A stretch of DNA of 64,000 nucleotides from Methyloceanibacter methanicus (GTDB lineage Bacteria > Pseudomonadota > Alphaproteobacteria > Rhizobiales > Methyloligellaceae): the NCBI RefSeq assembly GCF_001723285.1, contig NZ_LPWG01000004.1, positions 113,020-177,019 of the forward strand, read 5' to 3'. Below, piece by piece: positions 18,475 to 28,092 of this stretch (position 1 is the first letter of the stretch; each line of letters starts with the position of its first letter). The notes below the pieces were generated by a model. The model was not told the DNA's origin and made no database searches. It saw only the letters and a program-made list of their open reading frames with translations. A program made the translations under genes and the position numbers.

Positions 18475-19080
18475 TTACGATCCCGGCGTCCTATCCCCCG
18501 GCACGGCGGCGACGTCCGACGGGTCGTCGCTCCGGTAGAAGGTATAGGACAGCGTTATCTCCTCGGTATTCTTTGTGTTCACATCCTCGGCGAAAGCCGG
18601 GTCGATGAAGAACGTGACGGGCATCTCGATGCTCTCTCCCGCGGCAAGCGTTTGTTGCTTGAAGCAGAAGCACTCGATCTTCTTGAAATAGCGCCCCACC
18701 GCCTCCGGCGCCACATTGAACCCGGCGGTGCCGCTGACGGGCTTGTCCGTGTCGTTGTGCGCGGTGAAGAACACCAACGCCGTATCGCCGATCTTGACCT
18801 CCACCGAGCGCTTCTCCGCCGAGAACTGCCAGGGAAGATCCCGGTCCACGTTCGTGTCGAAGCGGACCTTGATCGTTCGATCGAGGACATGGTCCGGGGC
18901 GACGGTCGCAACCTGCGTGGTGCCGCCGTAGCCCGTTTGCTGGCAGAACAACCGGTAAAGCGGAACCGCGGCGAACGACAAACCAACCATCCCGGCCGCA
19001 ATGCCCGCGAGCGCAAGCGCAACGAGCCCACGCTTGTCGCGTGGTGCCGTTTTGGAACCGCTATCGCTCATTTCCGTCAC
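18475..19080 (-). CDS. ctaG: cytochrome c oxidase assembly protein CtaG (Cox11)
   Basis: 201 residues; membrane-anchored periplasmic copper chaperone that delivers CuB to subunit I. One N-terminal helix (GLVALALAGIAAGMVGLSFAAVPLYRLFC), then a beta domain with the copper-binding pair in KIECFCFKQQTL and the ending motif EMPVTFFIDPAF followed by ITLSYTFYR. Length and motifs are standard for Cox11. Located between coxF and ctaE. Confidence 0.96.
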   Translation of the reverse strand: MTEMSDSGSKTAPRDKRGLVALALAGIAAGMVGLSFAAVPLYRLFCQQTGYGGTTQVATVAPDHVLDRTIKVRFDTNVDRDLPWQFSAEKRSVEVKIGDTALVFFTAHNDTDKPVSGTAGFNVAPEAVGRYFKKIECFCFKQQTLAAGESIEMPVTFFIDPAFAEDVNTKNTEEITLSYTFYRSDDPSDVAAVPGDRTPGS

Positions 19081-19098
19081 GCTGTACGGCCTTTCACA

Positions 19099-19242
19099 TC
19101 AGATCTGCCGGATGGCGACGTTCCCGCCGATCCGGACAATGGTGACGATAAAGAACAAAATGACAAGCACCGCGAGCGTCCATGCGATTGCCAGAGACCT
19201 TCTGCGTTGGCGGCGTTTGCGTTCAACTTCTGCATCTTTCAT
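19099..19242 (-). CDS. coxF: CoxF-like single-helix protein
   Basis: A 47-residue reading frame that fills the gap between ctaB and ctaG: a charged N-terminus ([15 protein letters not shown]), one membrane helix (AIAWTLAVLVILFFIVTIVR) and a short tail ending IRQI. Its ATG overlaps the ctaB stop by one base (TGATG) and its stop is 18 bases before ctaG, so translation is likely coupled. Small proteins of this size, topology and position are called CoxF in Rhizobiales oxidase operons; their exact role in assembly is not established. Confidence 0.8.
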   Translation of the reverse strand: MKDAEVERKRRQRRRSLAIAWTLAVLVILFFIVTIVRIGGNVAIRQI

Positions 19243-20210
19243 CACGACGTCCAAATACGCGGCACCGCGAGACCCTCAATCCCGAAGCCGTGCTCGACGA
19301 GCAGAACCGCGAAGAGAACGAACAAATAGAGGATCGAATAGGCGAAGAGATTCTTCGCGGCCCGCTCGGCCGCCTCTCCCTCGCGCTCCCGGTAGCAATC
19401 GATCGCGAACACCAAGAAGAACGCGCCGAAGATCGCGGCGATCAAGGTGTACAGCGAGCCGCCGAAGCCCATCACCGAGGGTACCATGCCGAGCGGCACC
19501 AGGATGAGGCTGTAGATCAGAATCTGCCGGCGCGTCGCGTCGGCACCGTGGGTCACGGGCAGCATGGGAACGCCGGCCCGTTCGTAGTCGGAACTGCGGA
19601 TCAGCGCCAAGGCCCAGAAGTGTGGTGGCGTCCACATGAAGATGATGAGGAACATCACGAAGGACTCGAGGCTCACCGTCCCCGTGGCCGCGGCCCAGCC
19701 GATCATGGGCGGCAGCGCGCCCGCGGCGCCGCCGATGACGATATTCTGGGGCGTGGAGCGCTTCAGCCACATCGTGTAGACGAAGACGTAGAAGCCGATC
19801 GTGAAGGCGAGGAGTCCGGCGGCGACCCAATTCACCATGAGCCCGAGACAGAGCACCGAGCCGGTCCCAAGCACGGCGCCAAAGGCCAGAGCCTCGTTGC
19901 GTGTGAGCGCGCCTTGCGGCAGCGGACGGGACGCCGTGCGAGCCATCCGGGCATCGATGTCCGCGTCGTACCACATGTTCAGTGCGCCCGACGCGCCCGC
20001 GCCGACCGCGATGCAGATGAGCGCGGCAATGGCGAGGACGGGATGCATGTGCACCGGCGCGACAACCAGCCCGACAAGCGCCGTGAACACCACGAGGAAC
20101 ATCACGCGCGGCTTCAGCAGCGCGGCATAGTCGGAGACGTCGCCCCCAAGGTTACTCCCAAGGGCGACGTCCAAGCTGCCTCGTGTCGTTTCGACAGTCG
20201 TGTCTGTCAT
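19242..20210 (-). CDS. ctaB: protoheme IX farnesyltransferase (heme O synthase)
   Basis: 322-residue UbiA-superfamily enzyme converting heme B to heme O, needed for both the aa3 and bo3 oxidases of this window. It has about nine helices and the two Asp-rich motifs: [21 protein letters not shown] for the first and the [16 protein letters not shown] region for the second. It sits between ctaD and coxF. It is the only heme O synthase gene in the window, and cyoE is absent from the cyo operon, so it presumably serves both oxidases. Confidence 0.96.
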   Translation of the reverse strand: MTDTTVETTRGSLDVALGSNLGGDVSDYAALLKPRVMFLVVFTALVGLVVAPVHMHPVLAIAALICIAVGAGASGALNMWYDADIDARMARTASRPLPQGALTRNEALAFGAVLGTGSVLCLGLMVNWVAAGLLAFTIGFYVFVYTMWLKRSTPQNIVIGGAAGALPPMIGWAAATGTVSLESFVMFLIIFMWTPPHFWALALIRSSDYERAGVPMLPVTHGADATRRQILIYSLILVPLGMVPSVMGFGGSLYTLIAAIFGAFFLVFAIDCYREREGEAAERAAKNLFAYSILYLFVLFAVLLVEHGFGIEGLAVPRIWTS

Positions 20211-20251
20211 CGGCCTTATTACTCCCGCGCCTCAATCCGGCGCGCCGAACC

Positions 20252-21862
20252 CTACTTGATGCGCGGAAGCGTATCGAAGGTGTGGAACGGAGGCGGCGAG
20301 GAGACCGTCCACTCCAGCGTCGTGGCGCCTGGACCCCAAGGATTGGCCGCGGCCTTCTCCTTGCGGGAGAACTGCACGATCAGGCCGACGAAGAAGAGGA
20401 CAAAGCCGATGAAGGCGAGATAGGCGCCGATCGACGACACCAGATTCCAGCCCGCATAGGCATCCGGGTAGTCCGCATAACGGCGCGGCATGCCCGCCAG
20501 ACCCAGGAAGTGCTGCGGGAAGAAGGCCAGATTGGCGCCGATGAACATGGTCCAGAAGTGCAGCTTGCCCCAGAATTCGGAGTACATGTAGCCGTACATC
20601 TTCGGCGACCAATAGTACCAGCCCGCAAAGAGCGAGAAGACGGCCCCAAGCGACAGAACGTAGTGGAAATGCGCCACCACGTAATAGGTGTCATGCAAGG
20701 ACCGGTCGACGCCGGCATTCGACAGCATCACGCCCGTCACGCCACCAACGGTGAACAGGAAGATGAAGCCGAGCGCCCAGAGCATGGGTGTCTTGAACTG
20801 GATGGAACCGCCCCACATGGTCGCGATCCACGAGAAGATCTTCACACCCGTCGGCACGGCGATCACCATCGTGGCGAACACGAAGTAGGCCTGCGTGTTC
20901 ACGTCGAGACCCGCCGCATACATGTGATGGGCCCAAACCACGAAGCCGATCACGCCGATGGCGACCATGGCATAGGCCATGCCGAGATAGCCGAACACCG
21001 GCTTCCGGGAGAACGTCGCCACGATCTGGCTGATGATGCCGAAGCCCGGCAGGATCATGATGTACACTTCGGGGTGACCGAAGAACCAGAACAGGTGCTG
21101 CCACAGAAGCGGATCGCCGCCATGCTTTGAGTCGAAGAAGGCGGTCCCGAAATTGCGGTCCGTCAGCAGCATGGTGATGGCGCCGGCCAGCACAGGCAGG
21201 GACAGCAGCAGCAGGAAGGCCGTGACCAGGATCGACCACACGAACAGCGGCATCTTGTGCAGAGTCATGCCCGGCGCGCGCATGTTCAGGATCGTGGTGA
21301 TGAAGTTGATGGCGCCCAAGATCGACGACGCACCGCCGAGATGAAGGGCGAGAATGGCGAAGTCGACCGACACGCCCGGCGTTCCGTATGTGGAGAGCGG
21401 CGCGTAGATCGTCCAGCCCGCGCCAGCGCCTGTCGACCCCGGAGCGCCCGGCATGAAGAGCGAGGAGACCAGCAGAACGAATGCCATCGCCAGCAGCCAG
21501 AACGAGATGTTGTTCATGCGCGGGAAGGCCATGTCCGGCGCGCCGATCATCAGCGGCACCATCCAGTTGCCGAAGGCACCCATCGTGGCCGGCATGACCG
21601 CGAAGAACACCATGATCAGTCCGTGCGCCGTGACGAAGACGTTGAACATCTCCGGATTGCCGAAGATTTGCATACCGGGCTGCATGAGCTCGGCCCGCAT
21701 GCCCATGGAGAGCAAGGCACCGACGACGCCGCCGACCAGGGACAGGATCAGATAAAGGGTGCCGATGTCCTTGTGGTTCGTCGAGAACAGCCAGCGCCGC
21801 AATCCGTGCGGGTGATCGTCGTGATCGTGATGGGCCGCTTCTGCCTGGGCATTGTTCGCCAT
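20252..21862 (-). CDS. ctaD: cytochrome c oxidase subunit I
   Basis: 536 residues, twelve predicted helices; the catalytic subunit with heme a and the heme a3-CuB center. Key ligands and the cross-linked His-Tyr are visible in [26 protein letters not shown] (CuB histidines) and [15 protein letters not shown] (heme a3/heme a histidines). The proton D-path entry region [22 protein letters not shown] is normal. Cluster with ctaC upstream and ctaB downstream marks it as aa3-type, distinct from cyoB. Confidence 0.98.
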   Translation of the reverse strand: MANNAQAEAAHHDHDDHPHGLRRWLFSTNHKDIGTLYLILSLVGGVVGALLSMGMRAELMQPGMQIFGNPEMFNVFVTAHGLIMVFFAVMPATMGAFGNWMVPLMIGAPDMAFPRMNNISFWLLAMAFVLLVSSLFMPGAPGSTGAGAGWTIYAPLSTYGTPGVSVDFAILALHLGGASSILGAINFITTILNMRAPGMTLHKMPLFVWSILVTAFLLLLSLPVLAGAITMLLTDRNFGTAFFDSKHGGDPLLWQHLFWFFGHPEVYIMILPGFGIISQIVATFSRKPVFGYLGMAYAMVAIGVIGFVVWAHHMYAAGLDVNTQAYFVFATMVIAVPTGVKIFSWIATMWGGSIQFKTPMLWALGFIFLFTVGGVTGVMLSNAGVDRSLHDTYYVVAHFHYVLSLGAVFSLFAGWYYWSPKMYGYMYSEFWGKLHFWTMFIGANLAFFPQHFLGLAGMPRRYADYPDAYAGWNLVSSIGAYLAFIGFVLFFVGLIVQFSRKEKAAANPWGPGATTLEWTVSSPPPFHTFDTLPRIK

Positions 21863-21936
21863 GACTGTCTTCCCTTGTCGTCCTTTTGTGTCCGTATCCG
21901 GCCTTCAGGCCGTATGCTCTTAAGGCCAGTGCGGCG

Positions 21937-22770
21937 CTAATCCCGCGCCGAGGCCACCTTACCCTTGGTATCGATCGATGCCGACTTCTTGCTCGCGACC
22001 CATGCATCGTACTCTTCCTGGGAGACGACACGAATGGCGATCGGCATGAAGGCATGATTGCGCCCGCAAAGCTCGGAGCACTGGCCGTAGAACCAGCCTT
22101 CCTTCTCCGCGCGGAACCACGTCTGCTGGAGACGGCCCGGCACGGCGTCGAGCTTGATGCCAAAGGACGGGACCGCCCAGTCGTGGATGACATCGTTGGA
22201 CTTGAGACCGACGACGACGTTCGCACCGACCGGGACGACGACCTCGTTGTCGACCGTCAGCAGCCGCGGCTGGCCGGGCTTCAGGTTCGCGTCCGGCACC
22301 ATGATCGAATCGAAGGCGATGTCCTCGTCCGGGTATTCGTAGCTCCAATACCACTGGGCCCCGGTGGCCGTGATGGACACGTCCGCCTTGGGGAAGTCGT
22401 ACTGGGCGAACAGCAAGCGGAACGACGGGATGGCGATGGCAACCAGAATGAAGATCGGAATGACCGTCCACGCGACTTCCAAGAGGGTGTTGTGCGAGGT
22501 CCGGGACGGTTCGGGATTGCTCTTCTCGTTGAAGCGGACCATGACGATGATCATCAGAGCGAGAACGAACAGCGTAATGGCGATGATGATGGCCGTTACG
22601 TAATTATGGAAGTCGGTGATCTGCGCCATGATCGGCGTCGCCGCTTCCTGGAACTTGATCTGCCAAGGGTGTGCCTGCCCCAGCGGTAGGTCTTCGGCAA
22701 GAGCGGAACCGCTTGCGCTGAGACTCGCAAGCGCGACAAGACCCATCAATGCTCGGTGCAACATCCCCAT
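21937..22770 (-). CDS. ctaC: cytochrome c oxidase subunit II
   Basis: 277 residues: a signal sequence (LMGLVALASLSASGSALA), two membrane helices and a periplasmic cupredoxin domain. The CuA site is intact (YGQCSELCGRNHAFMPI, with the upstream His in DVIHDWAVPSFGIKLD), showing that electrons come from cytochrome c and separating it from the quinol-type CyoA. The aromatic loop QWYWSYEYPDEDI is present. First gene of the operon, with a 0.5-kb upstream region shared with the divergent ialB-like gene. Confidence 0.98.
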   Translation of the reverse strand: MGMLHRALMGLVALASLSASGSALAEDLPLGQAHPWQIKFQEAATPIMAQITDFHNYVTAIIIAITLFVLALMIIVMVRFNEKSNPEPSRTSHNTLLEVAWTVIPIFILVAIAIPSFRLLFAQYDFPKADVSITATGAQWYWSYEYPDEDIAFDSIMVPDANLKPGQPRLLTVDNEVVVPVGANVVVGLKSNDVIHDWAVPSFGIKLDAVPGRLQQTWFRAEKEGWFYGQCSELCGRNHAFMPIAIRVVSQEEYDAWVASKKSASIDTKGKVASARD

Positions 22771-23274
22771 CCCTTCACTCCCAAAGCCTGCTCTCTGGCC
22801 ACTCCTGGTTGACAGGGGTCAGAGTGCGATTATCGCCAAGCGCGGGCCTTGCACCCCACGCTCACCCTCGCAAAGGCGGCGCGAATAAGCTTGCGCAGAA
22901 TATTGGCGTCGCCCCGCTAGAAGCATTTTATTTGCCGGCCCAGCATAGCCCAGAAGCCAGCACTTATTGTGTATTTTTAAAATCATAAAGGATATTGATT
23001 GGCAACAGTCATGATTCAGTTTTCAGTTGCGTCCGCACGTTCCGGTCCGCCAAATTCGCTCGCAAGTTGATTTGGCACCCGGCAGGCGTTACGCGCCTTC
23101 AACAACCTGACCTACGTCAAGTTTCCCAATAAGGCTGTCGTCGAATTTTGGCCCTATTGCACGGCGAATGGCCTTGTTGCTCTGTTGAGCCGAATGGGAC
23201 GCATCGCAAGTGCAGTCGCGTACCCGCAGAGTCCTAGACACGCCCGATCAGTCGCTGGAAGGCCGGTCCGCTCC
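22771..23274. other. intergenic control region between ctaC and ialB
   Basis: About 500 bases without a gene, AT-richer than its surroundings between 22920 and 23030. On the minus strand a TTGCCA (23000-23005) and TTTTAA (22977-22982) with 17-base spacing could form a weak sigma70-type promoter for ctaC; this is a low-confidence reading. A FNR/FixK-like inverted repeat is listed separately at 23108-23121. I see nothing else I can name. Confidence 0.4.
23108..23121. promoter_or_regulatory. possible FNR/FixK-family operator
   Basis: CTGACCTACGTCAA, or on the other strand TTGAC-GTAG-GTCAG, close to the FNR/FixK palindrome TTGAC/T-N4-A/GTCAA with one mismatch at the end. It lies about 340 bases upstream of ctaC and 155 upstream of the ialB-like gene. 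Oxygen-responsive control of an oxidase operon would make sense, but the distance and the mismatch keep this speculative. Confidence 0.3.
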
Positions 23275-23882
23275 ATGCTCATTTTCCCTACACTGGCTCT
23301 TACACGACGATTCGATTCGCGGGACCGCACCCGCCGGCCGCGCCTCGTCCGGGCCCTGCTTCCTTTCGTCGCGCTTTGCCTCATCGCGGTCTTCACGGTC
23401 GCCCCGCCCGCGCGGGCACAAGAACCCGACGCCGCTCCGGGCGCCACGGGCCCAGGCAGCGTGGTGCGCGGCACGTACGGGGCCTGGCAGTTGAGCTGCC
23501 GGACGCCGCCCGCGCCCGGGAGGAAAAATGCGCTCTGGTCCAGAGCGTAACGGCCGAGGACCGCCCGAATGTCGGACTGACCGTCGTCTTCTATAAGGCT
23601 ATCGGCGAGGACAAGAAGCTGTTGCGGGTGGTGGTTCCCCTCGGCGTCCTCTTGCCCACGGGCCTCGGGCTCAAGATCGACGGCGAGGATGTCGGCAACG
23701 CGCCCTTCCTGAAATGCGGCAAGCGCGGCTGCGTGGCCGAGGTCGTGCTCCAGGACGAGGTCATCGCGAAACTGAAAAAGGGCGAGAACGCGATCTTCAT
23801 CGTGTTCGATACGCCGGAGGCCGGCATCGGCATCCCCGTCTCGCTGCAGGGCTTCACCAACGCATTTTCCGAGCTCAAATAG
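23275..23882 (+). CDS. invasion-associated locus B (IalB) family protein, frameshifted
   Basis: Periplasmic protein family named after Bartonella IalB but common in non-pathogenic Rhizobiales. The first part has a signal peptide (LLPFVALCLIAVFTVAPPARA) and the family opening YGAWQLSCRTPP; the frame then fails near 23512. The next frame continues with EEKCALVQSVTAED, LRVVVPLGVLLPTGLGLKIDG, the cysteine pair FLKCGKRGCVAEV and ends FTNAFSEL. One lost G (GGC to GC) explains the split. The start is uncertain: ATG 23275 is used, earlier ATGs exist at 23185 and 23194. Confidence 0.8.
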
Positions 23883-23911
23883 CGGCGTCCCGGAACCTGC
23901 GCGCTGCACAT

Positions 23912-23951
23912 AAAAAATCGGCGGCGGAAAAGGAGAATTCCGCCGCCGATT
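23912..23951 (-). terminator. strong hairpin terminator between convergent genes
   Basis: Perfect 13-base arms AATCGGCGGCGGA and TCCGCCGCCGATT around a 10-base loop; on the minus strand the stem runs directly into TTTTTT. It therefore reads as a Rho-independent terminator for hxlR, 120 bases after its stop. On the plus strand the stem follows ialB by 33 bases but lacks a good T-run. Confidence 0.8.
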
Positions 23952-24068
23952 CGTCCGTCTTGGGGGACGGAAAACGCCCGGTGTCCGTGCAGGGATCGGA
24001 GACGGGCGTGACTTGGAAACTATATGGCGTCGCGGCGGACCGGTTCAAGTGACCGCGGCCCATGCGCC

Positions 24069-24431
24069 TTAGACGCCGTGTTCCTCGCACCAATCGTGCA
24101 GCGACACCAGGATTCCAAGCGCCGAATGTCCGAACGGCGTGAGCTGGTAGGTCACGGCCACGGGCTTGGTGGCAACGACCTCGCGGTGGACCAGCCCACT
24201 CTCTTCCATCTCCTTGAGACGCTCGGCGATCATTTTCTTGCTCGCACCGCCAAGTTCTCGCGACAGCGCGTTGAAGCGCATCGGGCCCGCCTTCAAATGC
24301 CAAAGGATGGAGGCCTTCCACTTCCCGCCAAGCAGCCGCATGCCACGCTCGATCGGACAGGGCTCATCGCACTGTTTCGGCTGTGGCGCGCCGCTACCCG
24401 GCCGGTCGTTGACGGAGACACTATCGGACAT
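24069..24431 (-). CDS. HxlR-family transcriptional regulator
   Basis: 120-residue winged-helix regulator. CPIERGMRLLGGKWKASILWHLKAGPMRFNALSREL is the diagnostic HxlR domain, with the N-terminal cysteine that acts as redox or electrophile sensor in several relatives. The wing region (GLVHREVVATKPVAVTYQLTPFG) is normal. It is divergent from an Old Yellow Enzyme gene with a 138-base shared region, an arrangement known for electrophile- or aldehyde-sensing HxlR/YodB-type regulators; that it controls the reductase is inferred from position. A hairpin terminator follows. Confidence 0.9.
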   Translation of the reverse strand: MSDSVSVNDRPGSGAPQPKQCDEPCPIERGMRLLGGKWKASILWHLKAGPMRFNALSRELGGASKKMIAERLKEMEESGLVHREVVATKPVAVTYQLTPFGHSALGILVSLHDWCEEHGV

Positions 24432-24569
24432 CGGTCCTCACTAGGTTACAAACTGTAAACTGGTTGAATAAGGAAACCTATCCTCCTAAGTCAAGCGCGC
24501 ACTGACCGCCCGCGCGTCATGCGCAGGCGGTCTCCGACATCATGCTGCGTATCAGGAGGCTGGCAGATC

Positions 24570-25658
24570 ATGGACCCGAAGCTTTTTAGCCCACTCGACC
24601 TTGGCGACCTTACTCTTCCAAACCGAATTGTCATGGCACCGTTGACCCGCAACCGTGCGTTGCCCGGCGGCGACGTGCCCCACGCGCTCAACGCCACCTA
24701 CTACGCCCAGCGGGCAAGCGCCGGCCTGATCATCAGCGAGGGCACGCAGATTTCGCCAGAAGGCAAGGGCTACATCCAGACGCCCGGCATTCACAGCGAC
24801 GAGCAAGTCGTCGGCTGGAAGACGGTGACCGATGCCGTGCACGAGGCAGGCGGGCGCATGTTCGCGCAGCTCTGGCACGTGGGGCGCATCTCGCATGTTT
24901 CGCTCCTGCCCGGCGGGCAGGCCCCGGTCGCGCCCTCCCCGATCGCCGCCAAGAGCCAGACCTTTATCGCGACGGGCTTCGCTGACGTGTCCGAGCCGCG
25001 CGCGCTCGACACCGGTGAGATCGCCCGCGTGGTCGGCGACTACCGGACGGCGGCGGAGAACGCGAAGGCAGCCGGTTTCGACGGCGTGGAGATTCATGCG
25101 GCAAACGGCTATCTGATCGACCAGTTCCTGCGCGACGGCACCAACAAGCGCGAGGACGAATATGGCGGGACGCCGGACAAGCGCACGCGCTTTCTCGCCG
25201 AGGTCCTCGAGGCGGTCGCGAGCGTTTATCCGTCGAAGCGGGTGGGCGTGCGGTTCAGCCCGTTCTCGAGTTTCAACGACATGACCGACAGCGATCCGCT
25301 GACGACCTTCAGCGCGGCGATCGCCCGTGCGAACGACGCGAAGCTCGGCTACGTCCATCTCGTCGAAGGCGAAACAGGCGGCCCCCGCAGCTTTCCGAAG
25401 GGCGCGATCCAAACACTGCGCGCGAACTTCTCGGGCGCCTACATGGCGAACAACGCCTATGACCGGCAGATGGCGATCGACGCCGTCGAGTCCGGACAAG
25501 CGGATCTCGTTGCGTTCGGGTCGCTGTTCATCGCCAATCCGGATCTTGTGAAACGCTTCCGCCAGGACGCGCCGTTGAATACGCCGGACCCGCAGACCTT
25601 CTATGGCGGCGATGCGGCGGGGTATACCGACTATCCGACGCTGGACGAGGTCGCTTAG
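24570..25658 (+). CDS. Old Yellow Enzyme family alkene reductase
   Basis: 362-residue FMN-dependent ene-reductase of the NemA/OYE1 class, which reduces electron-poor double bonds and nitro compounds with NADPH. Visible are SPLDLGDLTLPNRIVMAPLTRNRA, the substrate-binding HAANGYLIDQFLRDGTNKR (the H..N pair, here His-Ala-Ala-Asn) and DEYGGTPDKRTRFLAEV. The C-terminal phosphate site is DLVAFGSLFIANPDL. ATG 24570 follows AGGAGG. Divergent from the HxlR gene and probably regulated by it. Confidence 0.93.
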   Translation: MDPKLFSPLDLGDLTLPNRIVMAPLTRNRALPGGDVPHALNATYYAQRASAGLIISEGTQISPEGKGYIQTPGIHSDEQVVGWKTVTDAVHEAGGRMFAQLWHVGRISHVSLLPGGQAPVAPSPIAAKSQTFIATGFADVSEPRALDTGEIARVVGDYRTAAENAKAAGFDGVEIHAANGYLIDQFLRDGTNKREDEYGGTPDKRTRFLAEVLEAVASVYPSKRVGVRFSPFSSFNDMTDSDPLTTFSAAIARANDAKLGYVHLVEGETGGPRSFPKGAIQTLRANFSGAYMANNAYDRQMAIDAVESGQADLVAFGSLFIANPDLVKRFRQDAPLNTPDPQTFYGGDAAGYTDYPTLDEVA

Positions 25659-25716
25659 TTCATTTGAGCGTCCAAGGGAGGAGCCGGGCAACGGCCCCTC
25701 CCTCGACCCGTTCCCC

Positions 25717-25742
25717 TGTGCCGATCCCTTGTGCCGATCCCT
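25717..25742. repeat. perfect tandem duplication of a 13-base unit
   Basis: TGTGCCGATCCCT occurs twice head to tail in the 170-base gap between the OYE and DUF3108 genes. No function is suggested by the sequence; it may be simple slippage. Confidence 0.5.
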
Positions 25743-25828
25743 TTGCCCGTCTCGTGTGACCGCCCTCATGCCGCCGCTCACAATTTCGGCGCGGTCTTGG
25801 TTAGACTGTTCCGCACCCTGTCGGGCTC

Positions 25829-26713
25829 TTGAGGATGGGCGCTGAAGCGATGGCCATGCGGATTGGATATATCGGCATCTGGACGAGGCAACTGGGCGTC
25901 GCCCTCGTCTGTCTTGTGCTGCCGAGCTCCGTCCTCGGCGAAGCCGCCCTCCAGGGAACACGGATCCGCGCCACCTATGACGTCGGCGTCGCGGCGATCG
26001 ATCTCGGCACGTTCGACATGACCGCCACGGTGAACCGCGACGCCTATGCGCTCAAGGCGAACGGCGCGTTCTCGATCCTGGGCGGGCTTCTGTACAGGGC
26101 CGATGGCACGATTGAGAGCAACGGTGTGCGCGCCAGCGCGACCTCCAAGCCCCAGCACTTCGACTTCACCTATTCCGACAACAAGAAGACGCAGCAATTG
26201 CAAATCTTCTTCAACCGAGGATCCGTCCGGCAGGTCACGCGGAAGCCGAAGAAGAGGCCCGACAGGAAAGCCGTCCCCCTCTCGAACGATCAGCTCCGAA
26301 ACGTGCTCGACCCGGCGACGGCGGCCTTCCTCGCCATCAGCGCCAACCTGCCCGCCGGCGACACGGCCGTCTGCAACGGGACTTTGCGGATCTTCGACGG
26401 CAAGCGGCTCTTCGAGCTGACCTTGTCGCCGAAGCGGACCGCTGAGCTCGGCGCGCGCGCGCCCGACGGCCTTCGGACCGCCGCGGTGTGCGCGGTCCGA
26501 TACACGCCCATCGGCGGCCACCGCGCAGAAAGTTCGACCGTGGCGTTTCTTCAGAAATCCAAGGACATCGAGGCGTGGCTGGTGCCGGTTCCGGGAACGC
26601 AGCTCTTCGTCCCCTACAAGGTCGTGGTGCCGACGGCCTGGGGCAACGGCACGGTGACGCTCACGCAACTCGAAGCCGGGGCCGCCGCGCCGCGGCGCGC
26701 CAGCGCGCGCTAG
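25829..26713 (+). CDS. DUF3108 domain-containing exported protein
   Basis: 294 residues with a signal peptide (LGVALVCLVLPSSVLG). The domain begins ATYDVGVAAIDLGTFDMTATVN and contains GGLLYRADGTIESNGV, FDFTYSDNKKTQQLQI and LDPATAAFLAI, typical of DUF3108, whose structure resembles a periplasmic lipoprotein-carrier-like beta sheet. The function of the family is unknown. Convergent with gshA, overlapping its 3' end by four bases. Start among ATG 25829, 25850 and 25856 is uncertain. Confidence 0.85.
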   Translation: MRMGAEAMAMRIGYIGIWTRQLGVALVCLVLPSSVLGEAALQGTRIRATYDVGVAAIDLGTFDMTATVNRDAYALKANGAFSILGGLLYRADGTIESNGVRASATSKPQHFDFTYSDNKKTQQLQIFFNRGSVRQVTRKPKKRPDRKAVPLSNDQLRNVLDPATAAFLAISANLPAGDTAVCNGTLRIFDGKRLFELTLSPKRTAELGARAPDGLRTAAVCAVRYTPIGGHRAESSTVAFLQKSKDIEAWLVPVPGTQLFVPYKVVVPTAWGNGTVTLTQLEAGAAAPRRASAR

Positions 26714-28092
26714 AGCGCTTCAGTCTCGAACAGCCGGTCGATGTTGCCGCCCCAAGGCCCTTCATAGGCGGCGACGAGGCGATCCGCTTCGGTGCGGCCC
26801 GTCTCCGCGATCTCCATGAGGGGGCGAAGCATCCGCGTTTCGTCATGTCCCTTGTCGTTGCGTTTGGCGCGCCGCAAGAGGCCGCCTTCCGCCAGCGCCA
26901 GGATTTCGCGGGCGATGTCGCGCAACGTGCGGCCCCGGAACGGCGTCGCGAGCCCTGTGCGCGGCACGGTAAGACGCATGTCCCGGCGCTCCTCCTCCAT
27001 CCAGCTCTCGACGAGCGATGCCGCGTTGTCCAGCGCGGACGTGTCGTAGAAAAGCCCGGCCCAAAGAGCCGGAAGCGCCAACAGGAGACCGAGGGGTCCG
27101 GCATCGGCACCGCGCATCTCCAGGAACTTCTTGAGGCGCACCTCGGGGAAGAGCGTGGTGAGGTGGTCGGCCCAATCGTCGATGCTGGGCCGTTCGCCTG
27201 GCAGCGCCTCCAGCTTGCCGTTCAGAAAATCGCGAAACGACGCGCCGGCGACATCGATATAGCGGCCGTCGCGATAGACGAAATACATCGGAACATCGAG
27301 CGCATAGTCCACATAGCGCTCAAAGCCCATGCCGTCCTCGAAGGCAAAGGGCAACCCGCCGGTCCGGTCGGGATCGGTGTCCTGCCACATCTGCGCGCGG
27401 TAGGACTGAAAGCCGTTGAGCTTTCCCTCCTTGAATGGGGAGCTGGCAAACAGCGCGGTCACGACGGGCTGAAGCGCGAGACCGACGCGGAGCTTGCGAA
27501 CCATGTCCGCCTCTCCGCTGAAATCCATGTTCACCTGCACGGTCGCCGTGCGGAACATCATATCGAGACCGTGGCTCCCGCGGGTCGGCATGTACTGCAT
27601 CATGATGCGATACCGGTCCTTCGGCATGAGCGGCGTCTCGTCGAGAGTCCATTTGGGCGAGAAGCCCAGCCCGAGAAAGCCGATGCCGAGCTGATGCGCG
27701 ACCGCGCCGATTTGCGACAGGTGCTGGCGCAGTTCAGCCTCGGTTTCGTGGATCGTCTTCAGCGGCGCGCCGGAGAGTTCGAGCTGGCCGCCGGGCTCGA
27801 GGCTAATCGATCCGCCAATGGGACAATCCGAGCACGACAGCGCAATGATGTTGCCGTTCTCGCGGATCGTGTCCCAGCCGAAGCAATTGTGATGCGCTTC
27901 CAGAAGCGCGCCGATCCCCCGTGGCCCGTCATAGGGAACCGGCGAATTGTCGGTGACGTTGAAGCCGAATTTCTCGTGCTCCGTACCGATGCGCCATTCG
28001 GACTCCGGCTTGGAGCCAGACTCCAAATACGCGACGAGTTCATCCCGCGACTCGATGATGGGGCTCTTGGGCCCGTCAGCGCGTGTCGACAT
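26710..28092 (-). CDS. gshA: glutamate-cysteine ligase (plant/alphaproteobacterial type)
   Basis: 460 residues of the GCS2-like class; first step of glutathione synthesis from Glu, Cys and ATP. Recognisable segments: RIGTEHEKFGF near the N-terminus, SLEPGGQLELSGAPL, GFLGLGFSPKW, MPKDRYRIMMQYMPT, TATVQVNMDFS and GLPFAFEDGMGFERYVDYALDV. ATG 28092 (MSTRADGPKSP) is preferred over the ATG at 28140 because family members begin there. Glutathione would supply the Prx5-type peroxidase encoded at 7.2 kb. Confidence 0.93.
   Translation of the reverse strand: MSTRADGPKSPIIESRDELVAYLESGSKPESEWRIGTEHEKFGFNVTDNSPVPYDGPRGIGALLEAHHNCFGWDTIRENGNIIALSCSDCPIGGSISLEPGGQLELSGAPLKTIHETEAELRQHLSQIGAVAHQLGIGFLGLGFSPKWTLDETPLMPKDRYRIMMQYMPTRGSHGLDMMFRTATVQVNMDFSGEADMVRKLRVGLALQPVVTALFASSPFKEGKLNGFQSYRAQMWQDTDPDRTGGLPFAFEDGMGFERYVDYALDVPMYFVYRDGRYIDVAGASFRDFLNGKLEALPGERPSIDDWADHLTTLFPEVRLKKFLEMRGADAGPLGLLLALPALWAGLFYDTSALDNAASLVESWMEEERRDMRLTVPRTGLATPFRGRTLRDIAREILALAEGGLLRRAKRNDKGHDETRMLRPLMEIAETGRTEADRLVAAYEGPWGGNIDRLFETEAL

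Noticed and set aside
19182..20423. A 413-codon plus-strand open frame
   Set aside because: Antisense of ctaB and the ctaD end; composition (His, Asp, Arg) is typical of third-position bias.
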